A stretch of 64,000 nucleotides of DNA, taken from Chrysomallon squamiferum (taxonomy: Eukaryota; Mollusca; Gastropoda; Neomphalida; Peltospiridae). A model generated the notes under the pieces. The model saw only the letters and a program-made list of their open reading frames with translations, did not search any database and was not told the DNA's origin. Shown piece by piece: positions 28,016 through 41,423 of this stretch. The position numbers were made by a program, and so were the translations under genes. The DNA lies in the NCBI GenBank assembly GCA_012295275.1, contig CM022670.1:12690583-12754582 (forward strand), read 5' to 3'. The first letter of the stretch is position 1, and each line of letters starts with the position of its first letter.

Positions 28016-31000
28016 AGTGAATAATACTGAAAACACTGAGACCTGAAATACATTAAGCATTAAAGATATTTGTTGTTTGTTCATGTTTTACTGGAAAACA
28101 AAAGAACCAAAAGAAAGAAAATAAATAACATAGAATGATTTAAAAGAAAGCAAGGAGATTAGAAATAGAAAATTCAGTACTGGTGTTCTTAGATTTCGTC
28201 ATCTCACATTGTAAATCACATAAAATGATCACTTAAACTGACAGTTTTTTATCTAATGTTTTTTTATTATCTGTATTTCAGTGTCATCTTTTCACATATC
28301 TTTCTGTACATCTGTCTATCTGGTGTTTTTTATACGTCTAGATTCCTTTTATTTTATTTTAATTATTATACATTTTTTTTAATTTATTTATCTGTTTTAA
28401 TGTTTTCTTGAGTGTCTTGTTTTGCTAATTTGTTTTAAATATTTTTGTTCTGTTCATTCATTGATCAGGCTGTTGGTTTATCTATTCATCTACACAACAT
28501 CTATATATATGACTATCAGAATCACAATTAAAACAGAGAAAAGTATTTCACTTAACTTAGACCATCGTTTTATACATTAAAAATATGTTTGAAAATAATG
28601 CTACATAAATCCATCTTATGCAGAAGAGGAAAAAAAATTTTCACGGCCACATCACTAAGACCATAACAAGAGTGCTCTTCCTAATCGATATAGCATTGTA
28701 TGTTTGAACCATAAGCTACTATATCCTCTAATGAGTTAATTATGTTGCAGCAATCTGCAGATACAACTAAGACCCAGCCATACTTACAGAGGACAATGAA
28801 GTCGACGTCGCCACATACACTGTGATCAATAAAAACTAATCAGCTTTGTTCAACTCCAAGGAACATGAATTTCGGTCCATTTCGGTCCATTGCGGTAACT
28901 GGGAGTATGATACTATTTTCGGTCAATCAATGCGTTTCGTACGAGCGTGAATTAATCTCGTAGACCACTTTCCTCAGTTCGAGGATTCATAATTACATGC
29001 TGACAGACAGAATTTCTGAATTCATACTTTTGTGGTTTTCGTGTGAAGGCGGCTTTCAGTGTTTCATGCAAGAGAGAACTCCGCCGCTTTCAGTCCAGCA
29101 AACCAAGAAAACCTGCCATTGTTCGCGGCACTTAACGGTGTAAGAACAAATGTCAAATCAGAGTCTGTGCCGAGAGTAAGAGACTTTGAACGCCACTTGT
29201 AAGAATAACAGTGGCAAAAGACAGTTCCATGCTTATGGGCTGGACGAAAAGAAATTCTGCAGCCTTTCAAATGGTATTCAAATGATTCCCATGCAATACC
29301 ACAAAGGCTTGATGCCGCTGTCTACGATATCTCGAAGCAGAATCAGTTGACCGAATGGACATTCAGACTAAAATAATTTTTCATTTTTTGATGCCTGTCA
29401 TGAACGAGACATTTAATAACTATGGAGGAAAGATGCTGTTTTGAACTCGTAAAATGTAACATCGAGCTCTGAGGCGATAATGTATTTACATTTTTGTTAT
29501 TTATAGGTCGAGGATTTCAGTGTTCCTGTCCAGACAAATTAGAAGTAAAAAGTAAACCAATTTCACTAAAATAAAGCCTTACTGAAATGATGGTAAAACG
29601 TTTAAATGTAAGCCAAGAATTTGATTATAGGATTTTCGTACAAACACTGGGATCGCGCGTTACTTAGATGTTTATACTTTGCTACTGGATTCAGTGATTA
29701 TAATAATATGATGCGATGTTCTTGTATTCTAGATTTATTCTAGATTTAAATGGATGTATGTCGAAAGTTTTGACACAGATACAGAGACGGACGAACTGAC
29801 AAAGATAGACGAAACGGACATAGAAATTAGATACTAAATAAAACTAGATATCAGTTTCAAAAGAACGACTATTAATATATATCTAATGAGAAAAGAACGA
29901 TTAAATAAATTATGTTACTAATACAATTTATAACAAGAATAAATTTTAAATGATTCTTTTTACAGTGCAAAACGAGGATGCAAATTCACAGTTTTCTGAT
30001 CTTGTTTTGTATGGATGGATGGATACTTCATCTGACGTATGGATGAATTTATTTATGTGTGAGTGTGCGTACCTGCATATGTATGTGTATGAGTATATTT
30101 TTCTATCAGTTCTTCCCCCCCCCACTCTCTCTCTCTTCGTTTTTGCCTTGAGTTTCACACTACAGGACACACGACAACGATGACTTCAGCCAAAAAAAAA
30201 AAAAAAAGAAAAAAAAATCCCAGACGAAAATCATAATAAATAGTTTTCAAGCGAATGGTACTAGAAATTTATGTTATGTAAAACCTATTATTTTGCTCTG
30301 GAAGGCAGATAACTGAAGGGAATGTTGATTTACTGTCAATCTATCCATCTATCTGAATGTCCATCGACATACCTACTTATCAACATCTCTAGTTGCCCAT
30401 CTATTAACTTTCTTTAATCCATATTTTTTTTTTTTTTTTTTTTTTTTAGTAGTTTCGTATATTAAATGTCTTGCTGAAGAAATTGGATCTTTTTTTTTTT
30501 TTTTTTCAATTTTTTTAAGATCTTTAATTTCATAGTCATGCATTTCATCAACAGTCCATCAAAATTACCATAATCACCTCGAGATTGGAAACTGCGGACA
30601 CTTTTCAGTTATCAATGTTTCACGTTTCAGAAGGAAGATGAATTCTTGACTATTAATTTTACTTCCAAATTGCACAACTCTTCATTAAGATGTTTCAGAG
30701 GTGCCGCTCAAGAGACCGTTCCTTTTGAGTTCTGCTGTACACTTGTGGCACTCGTCATCTCACTTGTTCGCAGTTAAATCGTATTAATGGAATTTTTTAA
30801 TAATCTGCAAGAATCACTTGACACTGCTAGTTTTCAGCTGGGATCAGAAATAAGGAAAAATAACAGTGCCTGATGAGTGACGAGTTTTTGTCAAGAGTTT
30901 AATCTTTTGTCCGAGGATCTCTACTGATGAAATAAATAAAAAATAATACAAAATTGGGCTTGTTTCAAGTTCTGAAGCGTGTAAATGAGATTCGTAAGCA

Positions 31001-31539
31001 AACGAGGTAAAAGTCTATCCTAGCTATTTACTGTAGTGTTAGTGAGACAGTAAGATCAGGCGAAAGAAAGAAAGAAAGGAGACGTATACTTCTACCTTCT
31101 ACAAATGAGGTGTTAGCGTTTTCATTTGTTCATTACTCGTGTAAGAAAAAAGTTGGTATATTCGCTTTGCACATCTAACGCAGTAATGACCAGTCCATTT
31201 TCAGTATTAATCATTCACATTCTCTCTTCTTCGTGATTTTATCTTGTCTCGTTTTCACCCAGTGTCTCGTTCTCCCACCCAAACCCATCAATGTCAGAAT
31301 TATAGATAGAACAATCCATTTCAAGAACTCGATAATTAGATAATACGATCACAGATTAAGATAGTAGTTCTTTGTCTTTCTTTCTTTCTCTTTAACAAAA
31401 AAACAAAAACAAAAAAGATAAGTAAGAACTACATTGATTATCTTATACAGAAAGCTAACGATCTACGTCAAACTTCTATTTTGCAATTTAAAAAAAGAAA
31501 AAAAAAAGAAAGATGGTTAAAGTAATGGATGATTGTTAA
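28016..31539. other. Mainly unique intergenic sequence
   Basis: AT-rich at 28.0-28.7 kb and of higher complexity at 28.74-29.45 kb. There TTTCGGTCCA occurs twice in tandem (28871-28890) and is followed by a partial third unit (TTGCGG). A-runs occur at 30190-30217 and T-runs at 30423-30447 and 30490-30506. No exon or gene recognised; the 68-codon minus-strand frame at 29064-29270 has no recognisable motif. Confidence 0.5.
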
Positions 31540-32080
31540 AACGAAGCCTGAACTCTAAATACTTTCTAGTTGGAACCGGCGCCACAGTCTTTATATGTTA
31601 TGAAATGTCTCGTTCATTATTTCTCATTTTAACTTCACCATTATCTCGAGAACTGGCTCGGCGTGCTGTATCAAAGATCTTCATGTTTACATCGGCCTCG
31701 AGGCTTCATCCTATAGATGACATTTCCCTTGAATACTGTTACCTCAAATAACATTCACACTGCCTGCTGGTGCTGATCAATATTGTTATTTTGTTTTTCC
31801 CTCCGTTTCCACGGCATGCCTCGACATCGGTTAAAACCGTGCACTGTTCACTCATTGTTCGTGCGGTTTATGCATTTACTGTTTCTGTAACAATCTGCAG
31901 CTCGTCTCGTTAAATCTCTCACTACTGTAAATCACTTGACGTGGTCGCGGCCTTCCTCGGTTGGTTATCTGCTTTCACCGATGTAGTCTGAATAACGAGA
32001 TAAGGGGGACCTCAAATGGCTTTTCAAAATGGCATCATCTCGCTGAACTGTGCGTGATTAAACTTCTGTCGTGTTTACTA
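31540..32080. other. High-complexity island, possible conserved non-coding element
   Basis: About 540 bp almost free of simple repeats, with clearly more CpG than its flanks (GGAACCGGCGCCACAG, GGTCGCGGCCTTCC, CTCGGCGTGC). A 72-codon frame exists at 31533-31751 but lacks recognisable motifs. The composition suggests selective constraint or a distinct origin; nothing more can be read. Confidence 0.3.
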
Positions 32081-34275
32081 TCGTTATTATGAAACCATGA
32101 ACGATAATCAGATTTTTCTCAGCTGGCTGAAGGTCACAAAACCCTTCTTTTTTTTTTTTTTTTTTCTGTAATCACAGAATAACAGCAAAGTGACTAACCG
32201 CTAAGACTGCTAACAAAATATTGTTTTAGTTTTGTACGCTGAAGTTCCATCTCATTATAGAAGCATCTTTGACTGGGGAATTAATGTGCTGGTATCTTTG
32301 AAACGACGATATCTCGGTTTTATCTCAGTTGTAAATTATATTGTGTCTTCAAGGGAAGCTCTGCTACAGAGCAGATATGCAGATTTTTACTAACTTAGGA
32401 GGTTTTAAGACATATATTCTGGAAGTGTAGAAGATTTGTATTGTTTATGAATACCAATAGCAGTTTTCCGAAAATTTATTTATATGTCTGAGAAAAAAAT
32501 GCAACCGAAGATACAAAATGAATAGAAAAAAATAACGGTCTTGGAACAGAATCTAATATATGTAATCTATTATTATTAATTTTCGAGATCTTAATTTTCG
32601 CATCTTCAAATAACCTTCCGCCACAAACAATTCAGCTGTTTGTTAAATAATGTGAATTAATATTAAATATTTTATTTTAATTAAAGTTTAACCATTCCTT
32701 TGAGTGATAAATGCATATTTATTACAAATTTTCTAAACGTAAAGCTCACAGTGTGAGAAACGCCTTTTTCTGTTTTCTCAGAAAATAATACGTATTTCCA
32801 AAGACACAGTATCGCTTGCTGCTTTACGTCATTAGGGTAGAAATGTTTTTGAAGTAAACCTCCGACTGACAATATGAACAGTACGAGTTTCATCCACCAG
32901 AAAAATAATCGTGGATCTTTCCCTGTATACTAAAAAACCAACAGAAAACTCAAATATCAGCCAAAACTAATACTAGCTGACACAGCTAATATCATTTTAC
33001 TCATTAAGCTTCGCCTAAAGGCGAGCTATTTCCGTTGTTCTAAAGAGCATACGTAATTAATTTTATTATTTGATTTTAGGATAAGAAACCTGTGTCTCGT
33101 TAATATTAAAAACTGAACCTAAGAAAATGCAGCACGTCTAAATTATCTTAGCATACTTGACTCATAATTCCTAGCATACTGTTCGGAAAAACGTTTGGCT
33201 GGGGTGTGGTATTCAGGAGATCAAACCTCCTCGCTGTGCAAAATGGCCATTTGCAGATGAAGCCAAAGTCTCGTGAATTGGTTTCCAAAGTCATAGATAT
33301 ATTAATAAATTAATTAATATTCATTTCTCTTTTTATTTCTTTTTCCTTTTTTTTTTCTTTTTTTTTTTTTATTTTTTTTTTTTTTTTTTTGTCGATATTC
33401 GAAAAACCAGTTCTGCCTGTTACAGTAATTAACTGTCATCAAATATAATTTTCTTAATTCAGAGTCTATATATAAAACATATTTTGCTAAGTTACTGCTT
33501 AGAACTGAGATAAAATCTTCTTGGGTTGTTTCTTACTTCAATAGACGGCTCTCTGTATTAAGACTTGCTTTAACCAGTAAAACTTCTGGCAGTGATAAGA
33601 CGCACAAACAATTCGTTATTGTCGAGTTGCCAAATACTCGACAATGTGTTTATCGGAAACAAGACAGCTTACACACTGAGTATTGAAAAAAACAGACTGA
33701 TAAATATTTAATTAACACAGTTCACCATGACAAACTATTTGCAAGGAAAACATCATGTTTAATATATTTCAACACCTTTGAATATTAACGATTAAGTCAG
33801 TCGACGTTAATGTATAATGAAGACAGACAAAACACACTGGAGACAACAATAAATCTTTTTATATGTTTTTTTTTTGTTGTTGTTGTTGTTGTTTAGATGA
33901 AAGAATATACTTCAATCTATAATAGGTCTTTAATTCTTCGTATTTAACCGATAAATTCACAGAGTTTACAGGATCAAACACTGTTTCATATTCCTATTAC
34001 AGTCCGATTAATGTAATATCGTGTGTATAAGAGATTCCTTTACTACTGACTTGAAAAAAAATAAAACACTGGATATTGCTTCTCTCTCGCTGTTTTATGA
34101 AAAAAAAAAAAAAGTTACAAAACAATCAAGTGAACGACAAAATCATCGGTAACATAGGGGGTTGTTTGTTATTGGTTTTGTCTTGTTTTCCGTTTTGTTT
34201 TGTTTGTTTGTGGTTGTTGTTTTTCAAAATCTTTTTGAGGGCTGTTCTGGGTTATTATTTATATATTTATTAAAA

Positions 34276-34310
<35 letters not shown>

Positions 34311-34537
34311 TATAAATTACATTCCTCCTTTTCCTTTCCTGTTGGATGTCTAGACAGTTATAAATTAATGAAAATAAAAAAAAATAAAAACTGTAGTGAA
34401 ATAATTAAGGTTAGACGCTGATGTCACGATGCGATCCAGGCAGCTATCGGCGATAATTAAAAACATCGCTATAGAGCTGATACCAGCTAGACATGGAAGC
34501 GCTAAGTGAACCGCTTCCCTGGCAAATGCTGCATTGG
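32081..34537. other. AT-rich unique intergenic sequence
   Basis: Contains poly-T at 32149-32166, 33342-33390 and 34280-34307. The palindromic phrase ACTCGACAAT is the inverse of ATTGTCGAGT at 33618-33648. No gene recognised. Confidence 0.55.
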
Positions 34538-34561
34538 GTTAATAACTAATATTAGTTTAAC
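34538..34561. promoter_or_regulatory. 24-bp near-perfect palindrome, HNF1-like
   Basis: GTTAATAACTAATATTAGTTTAAC pairs with itself at all but one pair of positions; its halves approach the HNF1-type GTTAATNATTAAC consensus. It closes a higher-complexity patch (34410-34550). AT-rich palindromes arise easily by chance, so binding is speculative. Confidence 0.25.
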
Positions 34562-35739
34562 TAATTATTTTTCCTCAGAGACGCTGATAAATTAGATGAA
34601 GAAACAAGAAATCAAATAAGAACGAGACATCAATCACTGCATGTCGAAAACAACATCATCCATGAACATTCGACAAATCCGTCCGTGACCTTCTCGTTAT
34701 TCCGCTTAACACACTACACACAGTTTAATGTAAGAGGGCCGTGAACTCCGACCCCGTAACGGTAAACATGCCAAGCGAATAGTTTTCAGCTGAGGCTTGA
34801 AAATTAAATTCATTCGTCGCTTGAGTTTTGTATGTAGGAGTAAAATAGTCAGCTGGAGTTTGAGTTCGTTCTCAGGTCAGTTCGAAAACATCTTCTTAAT
34901 GGTGTGACTATCTTTTCAGAAGCGAAAATAAAGAAGTATTGAAGAAGAAGATAGCTCGGATAGAGAATGCTGGTATTAGAATTCAGTTGTATTTTGGGTT
35001 TGTTCAGAAGCGCCGTTTTATGATTTACATTATTCTGTGATTTAAAAGATGAACCTCATATAATAACAATACTGTAATAGCAGTAACAGTTGTATTGGTA
35101 GGATAGTAGTAGTAATAGTGATCGTAGTAGTAGTATAGTAGTAGTGATCTTAGTAGCAGTATAGTAGTAATAGTAGTAGCAGCAGTATTAAAAGTGGTAT
35201 AGCAGTAACGCGAGTGCATATAAATAGTTTTACCATCATTTCATTTGACGATTTAAGCGTTTAACGTTTACGCTTTTGGATATCAAATAATGGCAATGTT
35301 CTTGAAACACGACACACCCATTAAGCCAAATTCCCGTTCCAGACAATCCACTAACTTAGCATTTACTAAAGGCTTTTCCTATGCGCTTTTTTGTTTATGG
35401 ATTAAAATGTTCTTCTGTGTTAATCGATAACGTTAGCTCATTTAGAAAGCGGATGTTATTTTTCAAAAGACAGTATAACGAAATGTTCTCTCTACCTGTT
35501 ATTATTTTCTCATTCATTTGCTGAAATCAATGTCTAAATAGAGAAAACCGCCACAGACTGCAGTCGTTTCCTATGATTAAACTTAGCATCCATTAAACTG
35601 ATTCTGTTTCGGTCGCAAGTGCGCTCTCTGACGTTAAAACGTAAAAAGACTGTTTAAACATTTTAAAAAATATGTGGTTGTTTTTAAAAAAAGAAAAAGA
35701 AAATGAAAAGTAAGAAAGGAAAAATGTGAAACGAAAATC
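34562..35739. repeat. Unique sequence with degenerate (AGT)n array
   Basis: AGT triplets with TAGTGATC inserts at about 35095-35205, loosely periodic at 26-29 bp. The surrounding sequence is unique and unremarkable. Confidence 0.7.
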
Positions 35740-36650
35740 GAGAAATTTCAGTTTTTTATTTGTTGTATTTTTTATTATTTTTGTTTTTATTTATTTCTTT
35801 TAGTTTTTTTTTTTGTTTTTTTCTGGTTTTTTCTTTAATTATTATTATTTTTATGAAACGACACAAATGTTAGAATTTTTTTTTTCAATGTATATTATCT
35901 GATTGTTTTTTATTGCAAATAGTACGACATTTTTTTGTTGTTTTTTTCGATTTTCCGATGTTTTGTTTCTCGTAATGATCATATTATTTTTTTATTATTT
36001 CCGGAAGCCAAAAAATGTCAGTTTTTCTTCTTTTTTAATTTAATTATTTATTTTACTAACTTTTTATTTCTTTTTTTTTTTTTTTTTTTTTTGTTAGTCA
36101 TAATCAAATTTAGTTATGTATCTTTAATGTAGACTATATTACTGTATTTAGTTGTGGGTTTTTTTCTGTTATATTTAAATTTTTATGTGTGGGATGTTTT
36201 TTGTGCGATATTCTACTCTTTTTTCAAATCGATTAATATGTTTTTTTGCGTGCGTGTGTGTGTGTGTGTGTGTGCGGGTGTGGGTGTGTGTGGGTGTGTG
36301 TGTGGGTATGTGTGCTGGTGTTCTTTGCCTCTGGAGAAGTGGCTGACAGGATTTTTATTCACTCCTGTTTTTCCTTTTTTTTAAATTTTGAATTATTTTC
36401 TTTCTTAATTTGGTATTTGCAAGATTTTAATGAAGAGTTTTTTTATACTGAAATCATTTCAACCAAACTGAATGTAAATTTAATTAAAGTAAAAAAAAAA
36501 AAAAAAAAAAAAAATGATTTATTTAATTCAATTTGAATATCTCCACGACGTTCGAATTAATCTTATTTGTTTTTTGGGATTCTTTTATTTAATTTTTTTT
36601 TTTTTTTTTTTTTTTTAATTTTATTTAATTTTTTTTTTTCAACAGTTTTA
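35740..36650 (+). repeat. T-rich kilobase with (GT)n and poly-A/poly-T blocks
   Basis: Strong T excess on the plus strand, with poly-T at 36071-36092 and 36593-36616, a GT/GGGT tract at 36250-36310 and an A-run at 36490-36514. Frames of poly-Phe/Leu arise from it. Confidence 0.85.
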
Positions 36651-37985
36651 AACGCTTTTTTCCTAATCAGTCTCGTATAAATCTATTTTATCTTAGCTTT
36701 TGGCATCTTATAAACGAAATCGATAATCACACCTGCTAACAGCACTTAAATGCTGTACCTTATTAACAGCAGTTATTTCACTGAAATCCATGTAGCGACT
36801 GAAAGACTACAGGTAAAAATCGAAGTAAAATATTTCAGTGAGAAAGCGTTAAGCCGTTATACAGAGACTTGTGTCTGTAGATTATACTGTGCCTTTGAAA
36901 CGAGAACACTTTGAAGATTCAAAGACGTCTGTCGTGAGGTCTGGATAAAGCATAAAACTCTCTACCTAAGATGTTGTTTTTTAGAGTGAAAATTAGTTTG
37001 AAGAGAGAGTGTAGTGCTCATAAACGTTTACACTTGGCTGTGTGTAAGATACTGGTGGGTACATATGAACTCAGAACTAGACAGTTTTGAGGTCATCGCC
37101 TTAGACCGTAATGATAGATCGGTTTTGTGTTAATTTTAAGCAAATATGTCTTCTCGTCCCAAAACAGTCTTTTTAATTTAATGACCTTACCTTAGACAAA
37201 CATGTTTTCCATTTGGGTTTATTTCATTATACAATCTGAACTCCGCTGTCAGTTTATCAAAAACAGCGTTTTGTTGCTTTGCTTTCTTTTTCTGCTTTTT
37301 TGCTTTCGTGGGTTTTTTTTCCCTGTTTTGGGGTAAGTGCAAATAAAATAGATGTCGCTGCTGATCAATAAAAGTAGCCCGAGTTAAAACAGCAGTGAGA
37401 ATCGTCCTTTGTGTCGTCATGTTTTATAGCAGTGCTTAACGAAACAGTATTTTTGAGAATTTATTACTTCGATTTTTCAATATTACTATACTGCTAACTT
37501 AACTGTTTCTATATAGATTTATATATGAACAGCAGTCGTATCTGAAGAGAAGAAGATATCATTTATTATTAGTTTGACGTACACGCTGTTTATTAAATGA
37601 GAACAAAAATTAAATGATTTTCATAAAGAAATTTGAAGAAAAAGAAAATGATATGATAAATTACAGGTACGGCAAACATACAATATTTTTGAAATGATCC
37701 ATTTTTGAGTATGAAAACAAACAAACTAAAAAACTAAATTTATATATATCCTCATAAAAGCTCCACCTACAAAAACAAAAACAAACGTTCTTACAAAATA
37801 ATAATACAAATAAGGAACGTGTGTGTTTCAGGATTGTATATAAAAGCCTGATCGTAACACGGTTAGTAAAGCAATAAAAAAAAACCCAGGTTTTCAGGTG
37901 AGCGAACCTTTATGTTAAAAATAATTCTGAAAAATGAACGGGAGTGCATTTGTAGGTAATGCTTTACAAATAAGGCAACAAATAT
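36651..37985. other. AT-rich unique intergenic sequence
   Basis: No feature seen. Confidence 0.55.
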
Positions 37986-37997
37986 TATCATGATTTG

Positions 37998-38065
37998 TTT
38001 CCTTTTCTTTTTCTTCTTCTTCTTCTTCTTCTTCTTCGTATTATTATTATTATTATTATTATTAA

Positions 38066-38102
<37 letters not shown>

Positions 38103-38160
38103 GCTATTACTGTTTATTTGTTTATTTATTTATTTGTTTGTTTTTAATCTCTTTTCTTTT
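37998..38160 (+). repeat. Trinucleotide mosaic (CTT)n(ATT)n(GTT)n then TTTA/TTTG
   Basis: CTT units at about 38010-38036, ATT units at 38039-38065 and GTT units at 38067-38102, then tetranucleotides. The resulting Phe/Leu frame is artefactual. Confidence 0.93.
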
Positions 38161-38680
38161 TCCTATTTTCTTTTCTTGTCTGTTAGATTTTTTCCCACTA
38201 TGAAACAGAAAATACGATAACATTTCTTTCACGGAAACAGACAGCTTCTGTTTATTTCGTGGACTCTTCCCAGGAAAACGCAGATGTTTATCCGTCACAA
38301 CCAGAATGGCGTCCCTTGATAATAAAATAGTATTAAAAAAAACTCTTCTACATGGTTAGAGTTGTGTTTTACACATAGAAAATTACTTTTAAATTTTCGA
38401 GTTCTTGTCGACAGTCGATCCCAGAAACCACAATGAGGCTAACGAGAACTTTGTCAATTTACATACACTTATACTGTCAGAAACATGTTTTTCATTCTTT
38501 TTTTATTGTTTTGCTAACCCAGATTAGAGTATTAGTAAATATTTCTTTATTCTAAAAGTTCAAGCATTGGCTGTCACAGAGTAGTTGACAAACACTTGAT
38601 TTTCTTAGTATTTACTCTGATCTTCTACGTGTCGATTAATCAGTATTTTAGTTTGTAATCAATTAAATAAATACCAGATT

Positions 38681-38682
<2 letters not shown>
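38161..38682. other. Unique intergenic sequence
   Basis: No feature seen. Confidence 0.55.
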
Positions 38683-38741
<59 letters not shown>

Positions 38742-38930
38742 CCCTTCCTTCTGACTTTTATTACACAATCCTATATCTGTCTCTGACTACGTAAAATTAT
38801 GTACATATGTGTATATATATATATATATGTGTGAATGTATATGTTTGTATGTATGTATTTATATGTGTTTGTATGTGTGTGTGTATGTACGTACGTATGT
38901 ATATATATATATATGTGTATGTGTGTTTGT
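38683..38930 (+). repeat. (CT)n array and downstream (GTAT)n/(AT)n tract
   Basis: (CT)n at 38684-38738; GTAT, GTGT and AT units from 38799 to 38928. Confidence 0.92.
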
Positions 38931-39107
38931 TCTTTTGCCTGTTTGTACTTTTTCCCCTTCTGTCTTTCCTTTTTGAAATATAAAATCACGAACTCACTCT
39001 TTCATTAGTAATAAATTAAGTTAAGAACATTTCGTTGAAATTACAAAAAATAATAAATGAATAAATAAATAAAATAGAGAGAAGAAACTCACCTAGCTGT
39101 TTAATAA

Positions 39108-39130
39108 TTATATATATTAATAATAATAAT

Positions 39131-39206
<76 letters not shown>
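39108..39206. repeat. (AAT)n(AAC)n(AAT)n microsatellite
   Basis: AAC units (39133-39160) embedded within AAT arrays, complementary in kind to the GTT/ATT mosaic at 38 kb. Confidence 0.95.
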
Positions 39207-40743
39207 TAATTACAATAATTACAAATATACAATTGTTTAGGGATGTTAATACATCTGTAGATTTTAATTATCGAATAATTTATATTTTTCCTTATGTTTA
39301 AACTGAATTACATTATCAAGCAAACGAGCAATTAAGAAGTTAAAACGAAAACAAACAACTTCCTATCTGTGCTGTACATCTTTGCAGTTTTTACAGAAAG
39401 CTAAATCTGGAAAAGTAAATCAGTGTCATTCGTCTAAACATTGCATAAAGAAAACGCAGGTGCATGCATATTTATGGTCTAGATAGATACACTGTCACAG
39501 TTACAGGTGCCCAGAATTTATAGTCACTTTAGTTTCCTTATAACCTTAGGAGAAAATTGTATAGGTAATCACCGATTTATTTTTAACACCGGAGTTTAAC
39601 CAAGTGGTATAATGAGAACTGTAAGATTTTCTTTTTTTTTTCTTCTTGAAAACTGGTTATAAATATGAAAAATTATTAAGACAGACTAATTAAATGCATT
39701 TCCGTTGATAAATTAAAATCTAAAGAGAACCATAGGTTGTGTATGTGATGAACAACGAACAGATTCATAAACATTAATTAGCTGTATTGTGTTGTGTTTG
39801 GAGTACGAGTTTGTGTTGTTGTTTTTGTTGTTGTTTTGTTGTTGTTTTTTCGTATTTTGTATTTATTTGTTTTTTGTTTCAATCCGTTTGTGCGTGAGGG
39901 CGAGAGAAAGAGAGAGAGAAGATAAATATATGTATACATACATAGATATACAGCCAAACTGCGAGCAAGTGAAAGACAGGGAGACAGAGAAAGAAAAGAA
40001 GACAGAGACTGATAGAGACGAAGACAGGGAAAGAAAGGGGAGGAAAATACAGAGAAACGTGGGAAGAAACAGAAAAAACAAATATACGAGCTCAACGTTT
40101 TCAAATAATCTCTATGTGTAAATAAAATTATTACGAAATAAAGAAAATAAGTCAAACAGCTACTTAATAAAAAGCTAAGTTATCCACAGTTTAGCAAATC
40201 ATAACTAAATGTTCTTTAGATTGGTAAATCGTGAACATGTGACTGGCCTGAAGCAAGATTATAATTTTTAAGATAATTTCTGGTAAACTGAAAATAATGA
40301 AGACGATATCAAAATGGCGACTGCTGTGTTGATACATATTTTAGATGGATTTTCTTTCTTTTTTTCTGTTGCTTTATTTTATTTTATTTTATTTTTATTT
40401 TGTTTGTTTGTTTTATTTATTCTGTTTTTGAGTATTTTAATTTCTGTCTATTTTTTTAAATTTTACATATTTATTTATTTGTTGTTATTGTTGTTGCTTT
40501 GAAGCTGTCAACATCTGAGAAAAATTATCGTATACTACTTTTAGAACAGACAGTAACGACTGAAACATCTGCACCACAGATAAAACGAGAAAACAAAAAA
40601 AAAAAGAAAGAAAGAAATATCCGAGGGCTAGTATTAAATCAAAGTCGGAAAAAAGCGACACATCACGGAAAAAACCGACATGTCACGAACAAACATCCCA
40701 TTTCCAACAGCCAAATGGTTTATTCTCAGGATAAGATACTTTT
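39207..40743. other. AT-rich intergenic sequence
   Basis: Degenerate GA/GACA purine tract at 39898-40080, T-rich sequence at 40350-40500, and CAAAATGGCGAC (40311-40322), which resembles a YY1 site. No gene recognised. Confidence 0.55.
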
Positions 40744-40886
40744 CGCAAATAACGCAGTTAACAGTGTTTAGTGTCAAGCGGTAAGTTATTTGCGTGACGT
40801 AATGACGTAATGCGGGCAAGCAAATTAAAAGTAACGGCTACGTAAACTCATTAAGGTGATCCTTATATAGATGAGAAAGACGTCAG
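40744..40886 (+). promoter_or_regulatory. Promoter-like block: hairpin, tandem CREs, TATA-like box
   Basis: CGCAAATAAC (40744-40753) is exactly inverted by GTTATTTGCG (40785-40794). Immediately after come two abutting TGACGTAA octamers (40795-40802 and 40803-40810), CRE/C/EBP-like. TTATATAG (40863-40870) lies about 55 bp downstream as a possible TATA box, and GACGTCA (40879-40885) follows. The spacing is compatible with a CREB/ATF-type promoter reading rightward. However, no credible coding exon follows: the next 500 bp are a 20-bp repeat and GA arrays. Function is therefore unproven. Confidence 0.35.
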
Positions 40887-40908
40887 CCATTCATCTTCCG
40901 AAGCCTCA

Positions 40909-40968
40909 CGAAACGGGTCGATATTAAACGAAATGGGTCGATACTGCACTAAGCGGATCGATGTGAAA
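40909..40968 (+). repeat. Three-unit 20-bp tandem repeat
   Basis: Units CGAAACGGGTCGATATTAAA, CGAAATGGGTCGATACTGCA and CTAAGCGGATCGATGTGAAA follow with exact 20-bp spacing, keeping a GGRTCGAT core. It is CpG-bearing, unlike the AT-rich microsatellites here, and sits about 40 bp after the TATA-like sequence. Confidence 0.8.
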
Positions 40969-41039
40969 TTGAGTTGTGAATTTCAGGTCTTTTCTAAACT
41001 TCTTTCCGGCTTCAGTACAAATCACAGACAAAGAGAGTT

Positions 41040-41341
41040 TTAAGAGAGTTAGAGTGAGAAAGAGACGGACGGGAGGTAAAAGTAGGAGAAGGAGAAGGGA
41101 AGGAGGATGAGGAGGCGGAGGAGAAGAAGAAGAAGACGAAGAAGGAGTACTGATGTGATGATAATGGTTATGATGATGTGTCACTTGGAGAAAAAGAAAA
41201 AATACTGAGAGACTGAAAGAATAAAGAGACAGAGAAGGATAGAGAAAGTGATAGAAACAGAAAAAGAGGGGGAGAGAAAAATTGACACAGAAATAGTGAA
41301 GGAGGAAGAGACAGAGAGACAGAGGGCGATGAAAGGAGCTG

Positions 41342-41420
<79 letters not shown>
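41040..41420 (+). repeat. Purine-rich degenerate repeats ending in pure (GA)n
   Basis: GAGAAG/GGAGGA purine sequence from 41040 to 41140, degenerate GACAGA units to 41340, then pure (GA)n at 41346-41420. The longest minus-strand frame through it (41463-40924) is Ser/Leu/Pro-rich repeat translation. Confidence 0.9.

Positions 41421-41423
<3 letters not shown>

Noticed and set aside
33205-33232. tRNA T-arm-like GGAGATCAAACCTCC
   Set aside because: The loop does not carry the TTC motif and no acceptor or D-arm could be placed.
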